Source: JAGXRK01 sp963804005 (GTDB lineage: Bacteria; Bacteroidota; Ignavibacteria; Ignavibacteriales; Ignavibacteriaceae). Taken from it: a stretch of 64,000 nucleotides of DNA. Positions 1-8,505 of this stretch are shown here, piece after piece (positions within the stretch are counted from its first letter, which is position 1; each line of letters begins with the position of its first letter). The translations under genes were made by a program, and so were the position numbers. The notes beneath the pieces are model-generated. The model saw only the letters and a program-made list of their open reading frames with translations, was not told the origin of the DNA and did not search any database. Location: assembly GCA_963804005.1 (NCBI GenBank), contig CAWDOP010000014.1, forward strand, positions 124,001-188,000. The letters are read 5' to 3'.

Positions 1-1
1 T

Positions 2-721
2 ATTGTTATTAAAGATATGACTGAAATAAAGCAACTTGAAAAAGAAGCAAGAAAAAATGAGAAACTTACTGCTATGGGTGAACTTGCTTCAGGAGTTGCT
101 CACGAAATAAGAAACCCGATTAGTGCTATTGGAATGATTGCACAAAGATTGAACAAGGAGTTTTCTGTATCTTCACATCAAAATGAGTATAACGAAATGA
201 CCGGACTTTTAAGAAATGAAGTAAACAGGATAAACAAGATCATTACTCAGTTTTTGAGTTATGCAAAACCTTTGGATATTAAAACAGACAAAGTTGATCT
301 GAAAAAATTCTTTCAGGAAATAAATAATCTCTTCAGTGAGCAGGCCATACAAAAAAACATCAAGTTTACGTTACAAGGTGATGACACAAAAGAATTTATT
401 TTTGACGCTGATTTGATTAAACAGGCTCTAATGAATATCATTCAAAATGCTTTTGATGCCGTAAACGCAAATAATGAAGTAAGCATAAATTATAATTATC
501 TTTCGGATAAACTTATTATTGAAATAAAAGATACTGGCAAAGGTATACCTGATCACATTCAAAAAAGAATTTTTGATCTTTATTATACTACCAGAAAAGA
601 CGGTAACGGATTAGGATTAAGTATTGCACAAAAGATAATTTCTCAACACAACGGTTTTATTTACTTGTCAAGTTCTGTAAATAAAGGAACATATTTTAAA
701 ATAATTTTACCAAAGCTATGA
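2..721 (+). CDS. Sensor histidine kinase, 5' end outside the window
   Basis: The reading frame is open from base 2, and the residues before the first in-frame ATG at 17 (IVIKD, then MTEIKQLE) look like the end of a PAS domain, so the gene starts upstream of the window. What is visible is a cytoplasmic kinase core: an H-box (GVAHEIRNPISA, His about residue 29 counted from the ATG), an N-box (NIIQNAFDAV), the G1 box DTGKGIP and the G2 box GNGLGLSIAQ, ending in the usual YFKIILPKL. By family it autophosphorylates and passes phosphate to the response regulator encoded next, whose start codon overlaps this stop (ATGA). The signal sensed cannot be told, because the sensor part is missing. Confidence 0.9.
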   Translation: MVIKDMTEIKQLEKEARKNEKLTAMGELASGVAHEIRNPISAIGMIAQRLNKEFSVSSHQNEYNEMTGLLRNEVNRINKIITQFLSYAKPLDIKTDKVDLKKFFQEINNLFSEQAIQKNIKFTLQGDDTKEFIFDADLIKQALMNIIQNAFDAVNANNEVSINYNYLSDKLIIEIKDTGKGIPDHIQKRIFDLYYTTRKDGNGLGLSIAQKIISQHNGFIYLSSSVNKGTYFKIILPKL

Positions 722-2094
722 AGGACTATTCCATATTAATTATAGATGATGAGGAATCGCAGAGAAATGTTCTCAGTGGATATCTTCAAAAAAAAGGTTT
801 TAAAATTTTTTCTGCTTCATCGGGCAACGCAGGAGTTGAATTAGCAAAAAATAATATGATCGATATAGTTTTATCCGATTATAAAATGCCCGATAAAACC
901 GGACTCGAAGTTCTGGAAGAAGTTAATAGAATAAATCCCGAAATGAGTTTTGTTATTCTAACCGCATATGGAACTGTAGAAAATGCTGTTAAAGCAATGC
1001 GGCTTGGTGCTTATGATTATATATCAAAACCTGTTGATCTCGACGAACTTGATCTTTTAATTGAAAGAATTATTGAAACAAAAAATCTTCGTTCTGAAAT
1101 AAAGCTTTTAAGAACTCAGCTCTTCGATAAATTTAAGATAGATTCAATTATTTCAAACTCGCCAAAAATGGAGGAAGTTCTCAGCGTTTCATCAAGAGCT
1201 GCTGATAGCAAGGCAACTATTTTAATTACGGGTGAAAGCGGAACAGGAAAAGAAGTTTTGGCAAGAGCAATTCACTTCATAAGTTCCAGAAAGAATCAAC
1301 CCTTTATCCCCGTAAACATTCCTGCACTTCCAGAAACTTTACTTGAGAGCGAATTATTTGGACACGAAAAAGGCGCATTTACCGGTGCAGAAAAATTAAA
1401 GAAGGGAAGATTTGAGCTTGCAGATAAAGGTACAATCTTTCTCGATGAAATTGGCGATGTCCCTATAAATCTTCAGGTTACACTTCTAAGAGTTCTACAG
1501 GAACAAAAGATAGAAAGACTTGGCGGTACAGAAAATATAAGTATTGATGTAAGAATAATTACGGCAACTCATCAGAATCTTGAGGAAAAAATTAAGGAAG
1601 GAACTTTCAGAGAAGATCTCTTCTACAGACTGAATATAGTTTCAATAAATATTCCTCCTTTACGTGAAAGACGTGAAGATATTCTTCCTCTTATTGAATA
1701 TTTCATCACAAGTTATGCAAAGGAAAATAATCGGGAAAAAGTTGAAATATCAAAAGAAGCTGTTGATTTGTTATTAAAGTATAATTATCCTGGTAATGTA
1801 AGAGAACTTGAAAATATAATTGAACGAGCAGTTGTTCTTTGCAGAGATAATATTATTACTCTTAATGATATTGCTGGCAGCGTTAAAGGATTGAAGAAAG
1901 AAGCGATGCTGACTCAATCAGATACGGGAACATTGATTGAACAAGTAGAAAGACTTGAAAAGAAATTAATATTTGATGCGTTAAGCAAATCCAACGGTAA
2001 TCAGACACTAGCAGCTAAAATGCTTGGATTAACTGAACGAAATATTCGTTATAAAATTCAGAAATTCGGAATAAAGAAAAAAGAAATAACCTAA
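718..2094 (+). CDS. Sigma54-dependent response regulator (NtrC family)
   Basis: This 458-residue activator has three parts. A receiver domain covers about residues 1-120, with acidic DDEE near the start, phospho-acceptor Asp in IVLSDYKMPD and Lys in SKPVD. An AAA+ ATPase covers about 140-380, with Walker A GESGTGKE, the sigma54-contacting loop in ELFGHEKGAFTGA and Walker B TIFLDEIGD. A Fis-type helix-turn-helix lies at the C-terminus (NGNQTLAAKMLGLTERNIRYKI). By family it hydrolyses ATP to open sigma54 RNA polymerase promoters when phosphorylated. Its ATG overlaps the stop of the kinase gene by 4 bases, so the pair is translationally coupled. It is convergent with the next gene, overlapping by 4 bases. 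Target genes are not evident. Confidence 0.95.
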   Translation: MKDYSILIIDDEESQRNVLSGYLQKKGFKIFSASSGNAGVELAKNNMIDIVLSDYKMPDKTGLEVLEEVNRINPEMSFVILTAYGTVENAVKAMRLGAYDYISKPVDLDELDLLIERIIETKNLRSEIKLLRTQLFDKFKIDSIISNSPKMEEVLSVSSRAADSKATILITGESGTGKEVLARAIHFISSRKNQPFIPVNIPALPETLLESELFGHEKGAFTGAEKLKKGRFELADKGTIFLDEIGDVPINLQVTLLRVLQEQKIERLGGTENISIDVRIITATHQNLEEKIKEGTFREDLFYRLNIVSINIPPLRERREDILPLIEYFITSYAKENNREKVEISKEAVDLLLKYNYPGNVRELENIIERAVVLCRDNIITLNDIAGSVKGLKKEAMLTQSDTGTLIEQVERLEKKLIFDALSKSNGNQTLAAKMLGLTERNIRYKIQKFGIKKKEIT

Positions 2095-3185
2095 AAACCA
2101 TAACTTATAGAAGCTGAATAAAGATTATTTGTATAATCATAAAAGTAATCATTAGAAGTATTTTGAATATAATTCCAGCCTGCTTCAAGAGATAATCCGT
2201 TAATCATAAAACTCAAATCAAAGTCGGCAATAATACCAAAAGCTAATTGCTTATCTTCGCGTAAATAGGTTAACGAGTTTCCTTCTGTATCCGCAACAGG
2301 AAGCGAAGTAAAGTTTCTGGTTGAATACTTTCCTTCAATACCGACGAGAACATATTCGTTGAAATAATGACTTAATGCCCCGCCATAAGTAAAACCATCA
2401 TTAGAATACATATCGTTAAAAATTTCTTCTTCGAAAAAAATAAAATCTTCCCTATTGATAAAATATCTGCTTTCGGAAGCGGGATTTTCTCTTAATTGCA
2501 CATAGGCGTTAATCCTAGTTCTATCAGTTAACATTTGTCCAACATTAAATGTAAAGATAAATAGGGTTGCATCGTTTGCATAATCAGGAATGTTATATTT
2601 CATAAAATAATTTTTAAGATCTAACTCGCCGCTGCCAATAATAGTTGTTCCTGATTCAAAATTTGATATCCATCTGGCAAAAAATTTATTTTCATAATGT
2701 GAAAAAAGCGGGAAGTTTGCAAAATTATTTCTATAAAAGACATATCCGGCTTGCAGATAATTATTTTCAACAACAGTATGCCGGTAATTAATATACGCCG
2801 AAAGTTGATCTAAATCGTAAATATCAAATCCATTGCTATTATTTCTTAAAGTGAAATTTACCCCCACATTAAGAGGATTGTCATCAACAGAAAATAAGTG
2901 CGTATTGACTATACCAAACTTATGTGAGTTTGAATTTTTAAAGTCATTTTTTATGAAGCTGCTAAATTCTCCCTGATAATAAATCTGAAAATTATTTAAC
3001 TCACTCTCTACATTGTAAGCGGTTTCAAGCGAAAAAGTGTTGATAAAATCTGTTGTTTGTTCATGGTTATTAAAAATATTATCATCATAGTATCCTTCAT
3101 AGGAAACGAAAAGATTAAACTGGGCAAATAATGATGATGAAGATAAAAGAATGATGAGGAGAGTACTAAAAATGTAATGTTTCAT
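2091..3185 (-). CDS. Predicted outer-membrane beta-barrel protein, unknown function
   Basis: The 364-residue product starts with a clear signal peptide (about residues 1-21, ending SLFAQ). The rest is rich in alternating aromatic and polar residues, Asn and Tyr, with short strands such as NNYLQAGYVFYRNNF and YGGALSHYFNEYVLVG, and it ends in Phe (SASISYGF). This pattern is usual for beta-barrels inserted in the outer membrane. I recognise no named family. The start ATG at 3185 is the only one that keeps the signal peptide. A small secreted-protein gene lies just upstream on the same strand (37 bases away), so the two may be co-expressed. The gene converges on the sigma54 activator with a 4-base overlap. 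Confidence 0.7.
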   Translation of the reverse strand: MKHYIFSTLLIILLSSSSLFAQFNLFVSYEGYYDDNIFNNHEQTTDFINTFSLETAYNVESELNNFQIYYQGEFSSFIKNDFKNSNSHKFGIVNTHLFSVDDNPLNVGVNFTLRNNSNGFDIYDLDQLSAYINYRHTVVENNYLQAGYVFYRNNFANFPLFSHYENKFFARWISNFESGTTIIGSGELDLKNYFMKYNIPDYANDATLFIFTFNVGQMLTDRTRINAYVQLRENPASESRYFINREDFIFFEEEIFNDMYSNDGFTYGGALSHYFNEYVLVGIEGKYSTRNFTSLPVADTEGNSLTYLREDKQLAFGIIADFDLSFMINGLSLEAGWNYIQNTSNDYFYDYTNNLYSASISYGF

Positions 3186-3221
3186 ATAATGTTGCTCTGA
3201 TTTTAATTTTTACTGCAGATA

Positions 3222-3557
3222 CTATTTATTGAAAGGTTGTCCGCCACCAGTTCCCCCGCTTCCCTTCTTTTTTGTCGATCTTTTACTCAGTTTATCAAAA
3301 CTCAGTTTATCAAAACTCATTCCGCCTTGCCTATTATCACTGATACCGTCACCATCTTTATCAATAAAAACATCTTTCTTTTTTCTTTCACCCAGACGGT
3401 CCTTTTCTCCAGAGTCTGCTTGATCCACAGAATCTTCTTTATCCTGAATTTGCTCCTTTTGAATTTCCTGATTTTTGTTTATTGATGTATCGGGAATCTC
3501 GTAACCATTTGCATAGCTGAAAGAAGCAAATAAAAATATTATTACTAATGTCTTCAT
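3222..3557 (-). CDS. Small secreted acidic/basic repeat protein with a calcium-binding-like motif
   Basis: The start is placed at the ATG ending at 3557, not the in-frame ATG nine codons earlier, because it has an AAGGA ribosome site seven bases ahead and begins a good signal peptide (MKTLVIIFLFASFSYA). The mature 90-odd residues are charged and low in complexity: a Gln/Lys/Asp stretch, then DKDGDGISDN, which matches the DxDxDGxxD calcium loop of thrombospondin type-3 repeats, then a tandem SFDKLSFDKLSK and a Lys/Gly tail. No known family is recognised. It is probably a periplasmic or surface peptide and sits just upstream of the barrel gene at 2091-3185. Confidence 0.6.
   Translation of the reverse strand: MKTLVIIFLFASFSYANGYEIPDTSINKNQEIQKEQIQDKEDSVDQADSGEKDRLGERKKKDVFIDKDGDGISDNRQGGMSFDKLSFDKLSKRSTKKKGSGGTGGGQPFNK
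3292..3321. repeat. 15-bp tandem duplication inside the small secreted protein
   Basis: The 15-mer CTCAGTTTATCAAAA occurs twice in direct tandem and is followed by a partial third copy. It encodes the repeated FDKLS residues, so copy-number change would stay in frame. Confidence 0.75.
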
Positions 3558-3916
3558 TTTATTTTCCTTAATACAAATATACACAAACGCTGTGCCGTGT
3601 AAAAATATCTTATATAGCTTTTATTAGAAGATTTTAAACTTATAATCGACAATTTAGTTTAATGCCTCGACAATATAGTCGAACTTCGATGCTATTTTAA
3701 GTTAAAAAATATTTATGATAATAGTAAAATTAACTATTTTCAGCTATTATTTTATCACTTTTCCTGGGATCGAATATAAAAACTATTCTTTTGATTTTAA
3801 TCAGAAACAGAAGGAATGCTGTAGTAATTAATGGTGTCTCATCAAAATTAGTTGACCTCTCAATATTCGGAGAGCCCAAAAACAAACCGTTTAAGAAAAC
3901 TGCTAAAAAATAGCAG
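3558..3916. other. Intergenic region, about 360 bp
   Basis: This stretch lies between the small secreted-protein start and the stop of the histidine kinase, both on the minus strand. It is very AT-rich. I see a small inverted repeat (TCGAC, six bases, GTCGA, around 3667-3682) but no good terminator and no convincing gene. The short open frames here lack family resemblance and a ribosome site. Confidence 0.5.
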
Positions 3917-5299
3917 CTATTTTTTCTTAATGGGAAGAATAATACAGAAGCAAGTCCCCGGTTTATCAACTGTTCCAAGATGTGAAGGACTTTTGACTTT
4001 TATCGTTCCTTTATGCCTTTCAATAATTTGTTTAACAACAGGAAGCCCTATACCTGCTCCTTCGTATTCACTTAATTTAATATTGGAACCACGGTAAAAT
4101 TCTTTAAATATTTTATATTCTTCATGTTCCGGTATTCCAATTCCATTATCACAAACATTTATTATCAAATCATCGTCTTTATTTTCAAGGGTAACTTCAA
4201 TAACTCCTTCAAAATCTACATATTTAATAGCATTGTTGATGAGATTTGAAATTGCGATTTGCATTAAAAAACTATCACCATAAATCGGAATTTTTTCGTT
4301 TCTGTCATCAAGAAACCTAATTGAAACATTCTTTGCTTTTGCATTTACCATTTGATGATCAATGGTTGTTTTTATAACCACATCAATCATCATGCTTTCA
4401 TAAGCTATTGAATCAAGCAATTTCATTTTAGATATTTTAAGAATACTGTTGATCAGTTCAATTGCTTCATCGGATCTTCTTTTTGCACGTTTTAATTTTT
4501 CTTCAACTACTTCATTAAGTGGACCTAAAAATTTCTGGAGAATAAGATCAAGATAGGCTTGAACAGCAGCTAACGGAGTTTTAATCTCATGAACAATTCC
4601 CATAATGTATTTTTGCTTTTCGGTTTCTGCTGTATTTATTTTATCGATTGATTCCAATAATTGCTGCTCACGAATGTATAATTGCTTAGCCATTTTGTTG
4701 GCAATTAAAACAACCATAAAAACCATAAAAGCAAAGCTTACATTTATGGCCAATACGTAGTTAAAATTCTGATATAAATGAAACGGTAGAAACCCGTTAA
4801 CATGATGGTGAAGTAAAATTGAGTAATACTCTCCCACGGTTATTCCCCAAAAGACAACCACAACAACGGCAGCAAATGTATAAATAATAAATCCAGGTAA
4901 TATCAAGCTTCCCACTATCATATGTATTACAAAAAATAATACTATAGGTGATTCCACACTGCCTGTGTAATAAACGACCAGCATTAGTGCAAACAAATCG
5001 AAAATCATTTGAATAATCGAGAGATGTAATGGGTTGAAACTTTTTGAGTCATGCTTAAGAAAATGTCTGATAAAATAAAAGTAAGAATTATATAATAGAA
5101 TGGAAACAGTAATTATTAAAAGGGCTTTTTGCTGATCATCCGTTAAAACAATACCAAGAATGTATTTAGGTATGAAGATGGAAATGAGAAGCATTAAAAC
5201 TGCACCATAACGCAGTTTTATAAACCACAAATTTCTTTTTCGAATGGTTAACCAAAATTCTTCATAATGACTTGCCCATTCAGGTACTAATTCAAACAT
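3917..5299 (-). CDS. Integral-membrane sensor histidine kinase
   Basis: This 460-residue kinase has a membrane sensor of about six hydrophobic segments (residues 30-50, 57-80, 93-112, 116-132, 133-155 and 180-202). A short coiled linker follows, then a HisKA domain with the phospho-acceptor His near 237 (IVHEIKTPLAA) and an ATPase domain with NLINNAIKY, DNGIGIP and GAGIGLPVV. No receiver is fused and no partner regulator is adjacent. It is 87 bases downstream of hydA1, with a terminator-like hairpin in the gap, so it is probably a separate transcript. Its proximity to the hydrogenase genes may or may not be functional. The ligand is unknown. Confidence 0.9.
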   Translation of the reverse strand: MFELVPEWASHYEEFWLTIRKRNLWFIKLRYGAVLMLLISIFIPKYILGIVLTDDQQKALLIITVSILLYNSYFYFIRHFLKHDSKSFNPLHLSIIQMIFDLFALMLVVYYTGSVESPIVLFFVIHMIVGSLILPGFIIYTFAAVVVVVFWGITVGEYYSILLHHHVNGFLPFHLYQNFNYVLAINVSFAFMVFMVVLIANKMAKQLYIREQQLLESIDKINTAETEKQKYIMGIVHEIKTPLAAVQAYLDLILQKFLGPLNEVVEEKLKRAKRRSDEAIELINSILKISKMKLLDSIAYESMMIDVVIKTTIDHQMVNAKAKNVSIRFLDDRNEKIPIYGDSFLMQIAISNLINNAIKYVDFEGVIEVTLENKDDDLIINVCDNGIGIPEHEEYKIFKEFYRGSNIKLSEYEGAGIGLPVVKQIIERHKGTIKVKSPSHLGTVDKPGTCFCIILPIKKK

Positions 5300-5327
5300 T
5301 GGTTTTCTACTATCATTAAAAAAATAA

Positions 5328-5373
5328 AACCAGGCAGAACCTTTGTAGTAATTACTATTTATTCTGCTAGGTT
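5328..5373 (-). terminator. Probable intrinsic terminator after hydA1
   Basis: Read on the minus strand, AACC-TA-GCAGAA pairs with TTCTGC-CT-GGTT across a loop of about 20 bases, followed by a T-rich run (TTATTTTTTTA). It would end the hydrogenase-1 transcript before the histidine kinase gene. Confidence 0.55.
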
Positions 5374-5386
5374 TAAATATACAAAG

Positions 5387-6946
5387 TTAAGCTATATATT
5401 TTCCTCTCTTCACATAGTGTGTGTGAAGAAGTTTGTGTGATAAATGTCCGCAAGGTCCGTCTGTTAAGAACTCATTATATATATCAACAACGTGCTTGTT
5501 CTCGTGAGATTTTCTCACAGGTAAAGATTTATCCTCATCATAAATAGCTTTTGCTCTTAGTTTACGAATCTCTTCTGTAGTTGGAATGGGCTGTCCGCCA
5601 CCTCCGATACAGCCTCCCGGACAAGCCATAAATTCAATGAAGTGACATTCACTGAATTTACCACCGGCTTTTATATCATCCATAATTTTCTTTGCATTTG
5701 CTGTACCGTGTGCAACTGCAATTTTAAGTGTTGCACCTTTTAACCAGTTCCAATCAGGAACAAGATGTTTGATAAGATCAGGAACAGGACCGACTTCCGT
5801 AATTGGAAGCTCTGCATATTTAATACCTTCGAATCCTCTGACCGGAGTTATATCCGCATTGGCAAAAACATCTTCAACTTTCTTTCCGGTCACAAATTCT
5901 ATAACAGTTCTTAAAGCTGCTTCCATAACACCGCCGGTAGCACCGAATATCAACCCCGCACCTGAAGCATCACCAAACGGATCATCAAAATGCGATCGAG
6001 GCATTTCAGGTAAATAAATTCCAGCTTCTTTAATCATTTGAGCAAGTTCGCGAGTAGTTAAACCATAATCAACATCCTTGAATCCTGAATCCACCATTTC
6101 TGGTCTGTTACATTCAAACTTTTTAGCTGAACAAGGCATAACTGCAACTGAAATAATATCTTTCGGATCAATACCTTTTTTCCTTGCATAATATGTTTTT
6201 ATAAGTGCGCCGAACATTTGCTGCGGCGACTTTGCAGTGCTGAGATTATCAATATATTCAGGATAAAAATGTTCAAGATATTTTACCCATCCTGGTGAAC
6301 AAGATGTAAACTGTGGAAGTGCAATTTGTTCTTTTTGAACAAGAGCTTTGTACAATCTTAATATGAGTTCTGTACCTTCTTCAAAGATTGTTAAATCTGC
6401 TGTGAAGTTTGTATCGAATACAACATCAAAACCAATACGTCTCATTGCAGTGTTCATTTCACCGGTAAGTGATGTTCCTGGTTCCATTCCAAACTCTTCA
6501 CAGATTGCTGCTCTTGGTGACGGAGCTGTTTGAATTACAACATGCTTTTTAGGATCATCAATTGCAGCCCATATTTCATCACGCGGATCGTTTGCACGTA
6601 GTGCGGATGTAGGACAACGATTTATGCACTGACCGCAGTTGATACAAATAACTTCATTGAGCGGTTTATCTAAAAATGTTCCGATATGTGTATTATGACC
6701 TCTGTCAACCGCTTCAAGAACACCAACTTCCTGTAAATCAATACAAGTTCTTACGCAGCGCTTGCATAGAATACATTTATCCATATCACGCACAACCGAG
6801 TATGAAGAGTTATCAACTTCATATCTTGGTTTTTCAATATGACCAAAATTATAGTGATCAACTCCGTATTCTTTAGCAAGTGACTGAAGCTCGCAATTAT
6901 TGTTTCTGAAACAGGAATAACATTCACCATAATGTTCACTTAACAA
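5387..6946 (-). CDS. hydA: [FeFe] hydrogenase catalytic subunit HydA1, C-terminal part after a frameshift
   Basis: This 519-residue frame holds most of a trimeric-type HydA. It has a His-ligated 4Fe-4S motif (HYGECYSCFRNNNC), two ferredoxin motifs (CILCKRCVRTC and CINCGQCINRCP), and the H-cluster motifs L1 (FTSCSPGW), L2 (MPCSAKKFE) and L3 (FMACPGGCIGGGGQP). By family it reduces protons or oxidises hydrogen, exchanging electrons with the HydB/HydC NADH module in the cytoplasm. The N-terminal 2Fe-2S domain is in the neighbouring frame (6940-7299). Inserting one base in the run at 6962-6964 joins the two into one protein of about 637 residues. The ATG at 6946 is therefore probably not a natural start. 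L1 reads TSCSPGW where HydA2 has TSCCPGW. Confidence 0.9.
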   Translation of the reverse strand: MLSEHYGECYSCFRNNNCELQSLAKEYGVDHYNFGHIEKPRYEVDNSSYSVVRDMDKCILCKRCVRTCIDLQEVGVLEAVDRGHNTHIGTFLDKPLNEVICINCGQCINRCPTSALRANDPRDEIWAAIDDPKKHVVIQTAPSPRAAICEEFGMEPGTSLTGEMNTAMRRIGFDVVFDTNFTADLTIFEEGTELILRLYKALVQKEQIALPQFTSCSPGWVKYLEHFYPEYIDNLSTAKSPQQMFGALIKTYYARKKGIDPKDIISVAVMPCSAKKFECNRPEMVDSGFKDVDYGLTTRELAQMIKEAGIYLPEMPRSHFDDPFGDASGAGLIFGATGGVMEAALRTVIEFVTGKKVEDVFANADITPVRGFEGIKYAELPITEVGPVPDLIKHLVPDWNWLKGATLKIAVAHGTANAKKIMDDIKAGGKFSECHFIEFMACPGGCIGGGGQPIPTTEEIRKLRAKAIYDEDKSLPVRKSHENKHVVDIYNEFLTDGPCGHLSHKLLHTHYVKRGKYIA

Positions 6947-7299
6947 TAAATCAATAACATGTTTCTTGCCCTTCTGACTGCATTAGTTGTTGTTTTTATT
7001 TTTATCTGCGCAGTTATCGGGAACGCACAAGAGGCTTGCAGAGTTCTCATTCCTTCAACTTCAACAACGCAAACTCTACAAACACCTGCAACACAAAGAT
7101 CGTCGTGATGGCAAAGAGTGGGAATATGAATCTGATGCTGTCTGCAAGCTTCAAGAATAGTTGTTCCAAATGGTACTGTAACTTTCTTTTCATTTATTTC
7201 TATAGAAACTGACCCGCCAATATGTTCCGGATGTTCGGGTTTTTCAATAACATGCGGTTTCTGGCTAACAGGTGCTCTTAGCATCTTTTTATTTTCCAT
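6940..7299 (-). CDS. hydA: HydA1 N-terminal part: 2Fe-2S ferredoxin domain, ends early by frameshift
   Basis: The start is placed at the ATG ending at 7299 (MENKKMLR), which has GGAGG six bases upstream, rather than at the longer in-frame ATG inside hydB. Residues 30-115 form a plant-type 2Fe-2S domain like those of NuoG and HydA, with Cys motif CHHDDLCVAGVCRVC and a later SCAFP. The frame then runs RRARN and stops after MLLIYC. In HydA2 the same place reads RKARKTIVELLIENH. Shifting by one base gives RRARKHVIDLLLSEH, which continues smoothly into the catalytic part. As written, this is a 119-residue ferredoxin-like fragment. The ATG lies 8 bases upstream of the hydB1 stop, so the two genes overlap. 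Confidence 0.8.
   Translation of the reverse strand: MENKKMLRAPVSQKPHVIEKPEHPEHIGGSVSIEINEKKVTVPFGTTILEACRQHQIHIPTLCHHDDLCVAGVCRVCVVEVEGMRTLQASCAFPITAQIKIKTTTNAVRRARNMLLIYC
6958..6970 (-). other. Frameshift site in hydA1 (one base missing)
   Basis: The coding strand reads GGGCAAGAAACATG. A fourth A in the AAA run (6962-6964 on the plus strand) restores the reading frame and gives residues matching HydA2. No classical slippery heptamer is present, so I read this as mutation or sequence error, not programmed frameshifting. Confidence 0.8.
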
Positions 7300-8503
7300 T
7301 TTTTCCTCCATTACCGCGGTTAAATATTTCATCTGTAAAATTTTCAAGAATTGATATAAATGGATTTGGGCTTGACTGTCCTAATCCGCATTTAGAAGCT
7401 ATCTGCATAGTGCTGCCAAGATCTTTAAGTTTATTAATCTGCGCAAAAGTGTATTCGCCTTTTTCAATCATTTCAACACCTTCAAGCAGTTTTACATTAC
7501 CTATTCTGCAAGGGGTGCATTGACCGCAGGATTCTTCCACAAAGAATTCCATAAAATTCTTAAGTACATGAAGCATATCTCTGCTTTCATTAAATATAAT
7601 AACAGAACCGCCGGTTGGTACGTCTTCATAAGCAAAGGTTCTGTCAAACTGAGATTTAGGAATGCAAATCCCAGAAGCTCCGCCGATCTGAACTGCTTTA
7701 GTATTTTTTGCACCAACAAGTTTTAGAAGATCCGAAACTTTTGTTCCCCAGGGCAGTTCATAAACACCGGGTTTTGAACAGTCACCGGAAACAGAAAATA
7801 ATTTTGATCCGGATGATTTATCTGTTCCATATAAGCTGAACCACTTTCCACCTTTTATAATAATATGAGAAATAGCAGCAAGAGTTTCAACATTGTTAAC
7901 AGAAGTAGGTCTACCAAGATATCCAGTATTGATTGGATACGGAGGTCTGTTTCTCGGTTCTCCGCGGTGTCCTTCAAGCGATTCAATCAAAGCTGTTTCC
8001 TCACCGCATACATAAGCACCGGAACCAAGAAATACTTCGATATCAAAATTAAAACCTGCTTTACCCAGAATATTTTTACCCAGAAAATTGTCTTTTCTCA
8101 TTTCTTCAAGATAATCTTCAAGAGATTTTAACAGATATTCATACTCTCCTCGCAGGTAAACTATTCCAAGCTGAGCACCAATGGTATAACCACCGACTAC
8201 CATTCCGTCAAAAATTAATTCCGGATATTCAATTAATAATACGCGATCTTTAAATGTTCCGGGTTCACCTTCATCGGCATTACAAACAAGAAATTTGCTA
8301 TCTGCTTTAGCAGCAGCAGATAACATCCATTTTGTGGAAGTTGGAAAACCTGCACCACCTCTGCCTTTAAGTTTTGAATCTTTTAATTCAAACAAAATGT
8401 CTTCGCGAGACATAGTTAATATTTTTTTTATGGCTTCTCCTCTTTTATAATCGGAGAATATAACAGGTCCGGTTCTTTTCTTTTTAATATTTTTCATATT
8501 CAT
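7289..8503 (-). CDS. hydB: NADH-binding flavoprotein subunit HydB1 of [FeFe] hydrogenase (short form)
   Basis: This 404-residue protein of the NuoF family has a glycine-rich FMN/NADH site (KGRGGAGFPTSTKW and CNADEGEPGTFKDR), a second nucleotide motif (GAYVCGEETALIESLEG) and a 4Fe-4S site near the C-terminus (ESCGQCTPCR, with a fourth Cys in SKCGLGQ). It carries electrons between NADH, FMN and the Fe-S chain of HydA1. Unlike HydB2 it has no N-terminal 2Fe-2S domain and no C-terminal double ferredoxin domain. In family terms that makes simple NADH-linked activity more likely than electron bifurcation with ferredoxin, which is inference. It starts 2 bases after the hydC1 stop and overlaps hydA1. 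Confidence 0.92.
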   Translation of the reverse strand: MNMKNIKKKRTGPVIFSDYKRGEAIKKILTMSREDILFELKDSKLKGRGGAGFPTSTKWMLSAAAKADSKFLVCNADEGEPGTFKDRVLLIEYPELIFDGMVVGGYTIGAQLGIVYLRGEYEYLLKSLEDYLEEMRKDNFLGKNILGKAGFNFDIEVFLGSGAYVCGEETALIESLEGHRGEPRNRPPYPINTGYLGRPTSVNNVETLAAISHIIIKGGKWFSLYGTDKSSGSKLFSVSGDCSKPGVYELPWGTKVSDLLKLVGAKNTKAVQIGGASGICIPKSQFDRTFAYEDVPTGGSVIIFNESRDMLHVLKNFMEFFVEESCGQCTPCRIGNVKLLEGVEMIEKGEYTFAQINKLKDLGSTMQIASKCGLGQSSPNPFISILENFTDEIFNRGNGGKNGK

Positions 8504-8505
8504 TT

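Noticed and set aside
3730..3978. 82-codon minus-strand frame after the membrane kinase
   Set aside because: It overlaps the kinase's end in another frame and has no recognisable product.
6958..6970. Programmed ribosomal frameshift in hydA1
   Set aside because: The site lacks a classical slippery heptamer and a following stem, and the product would be needed in full for catalysis.
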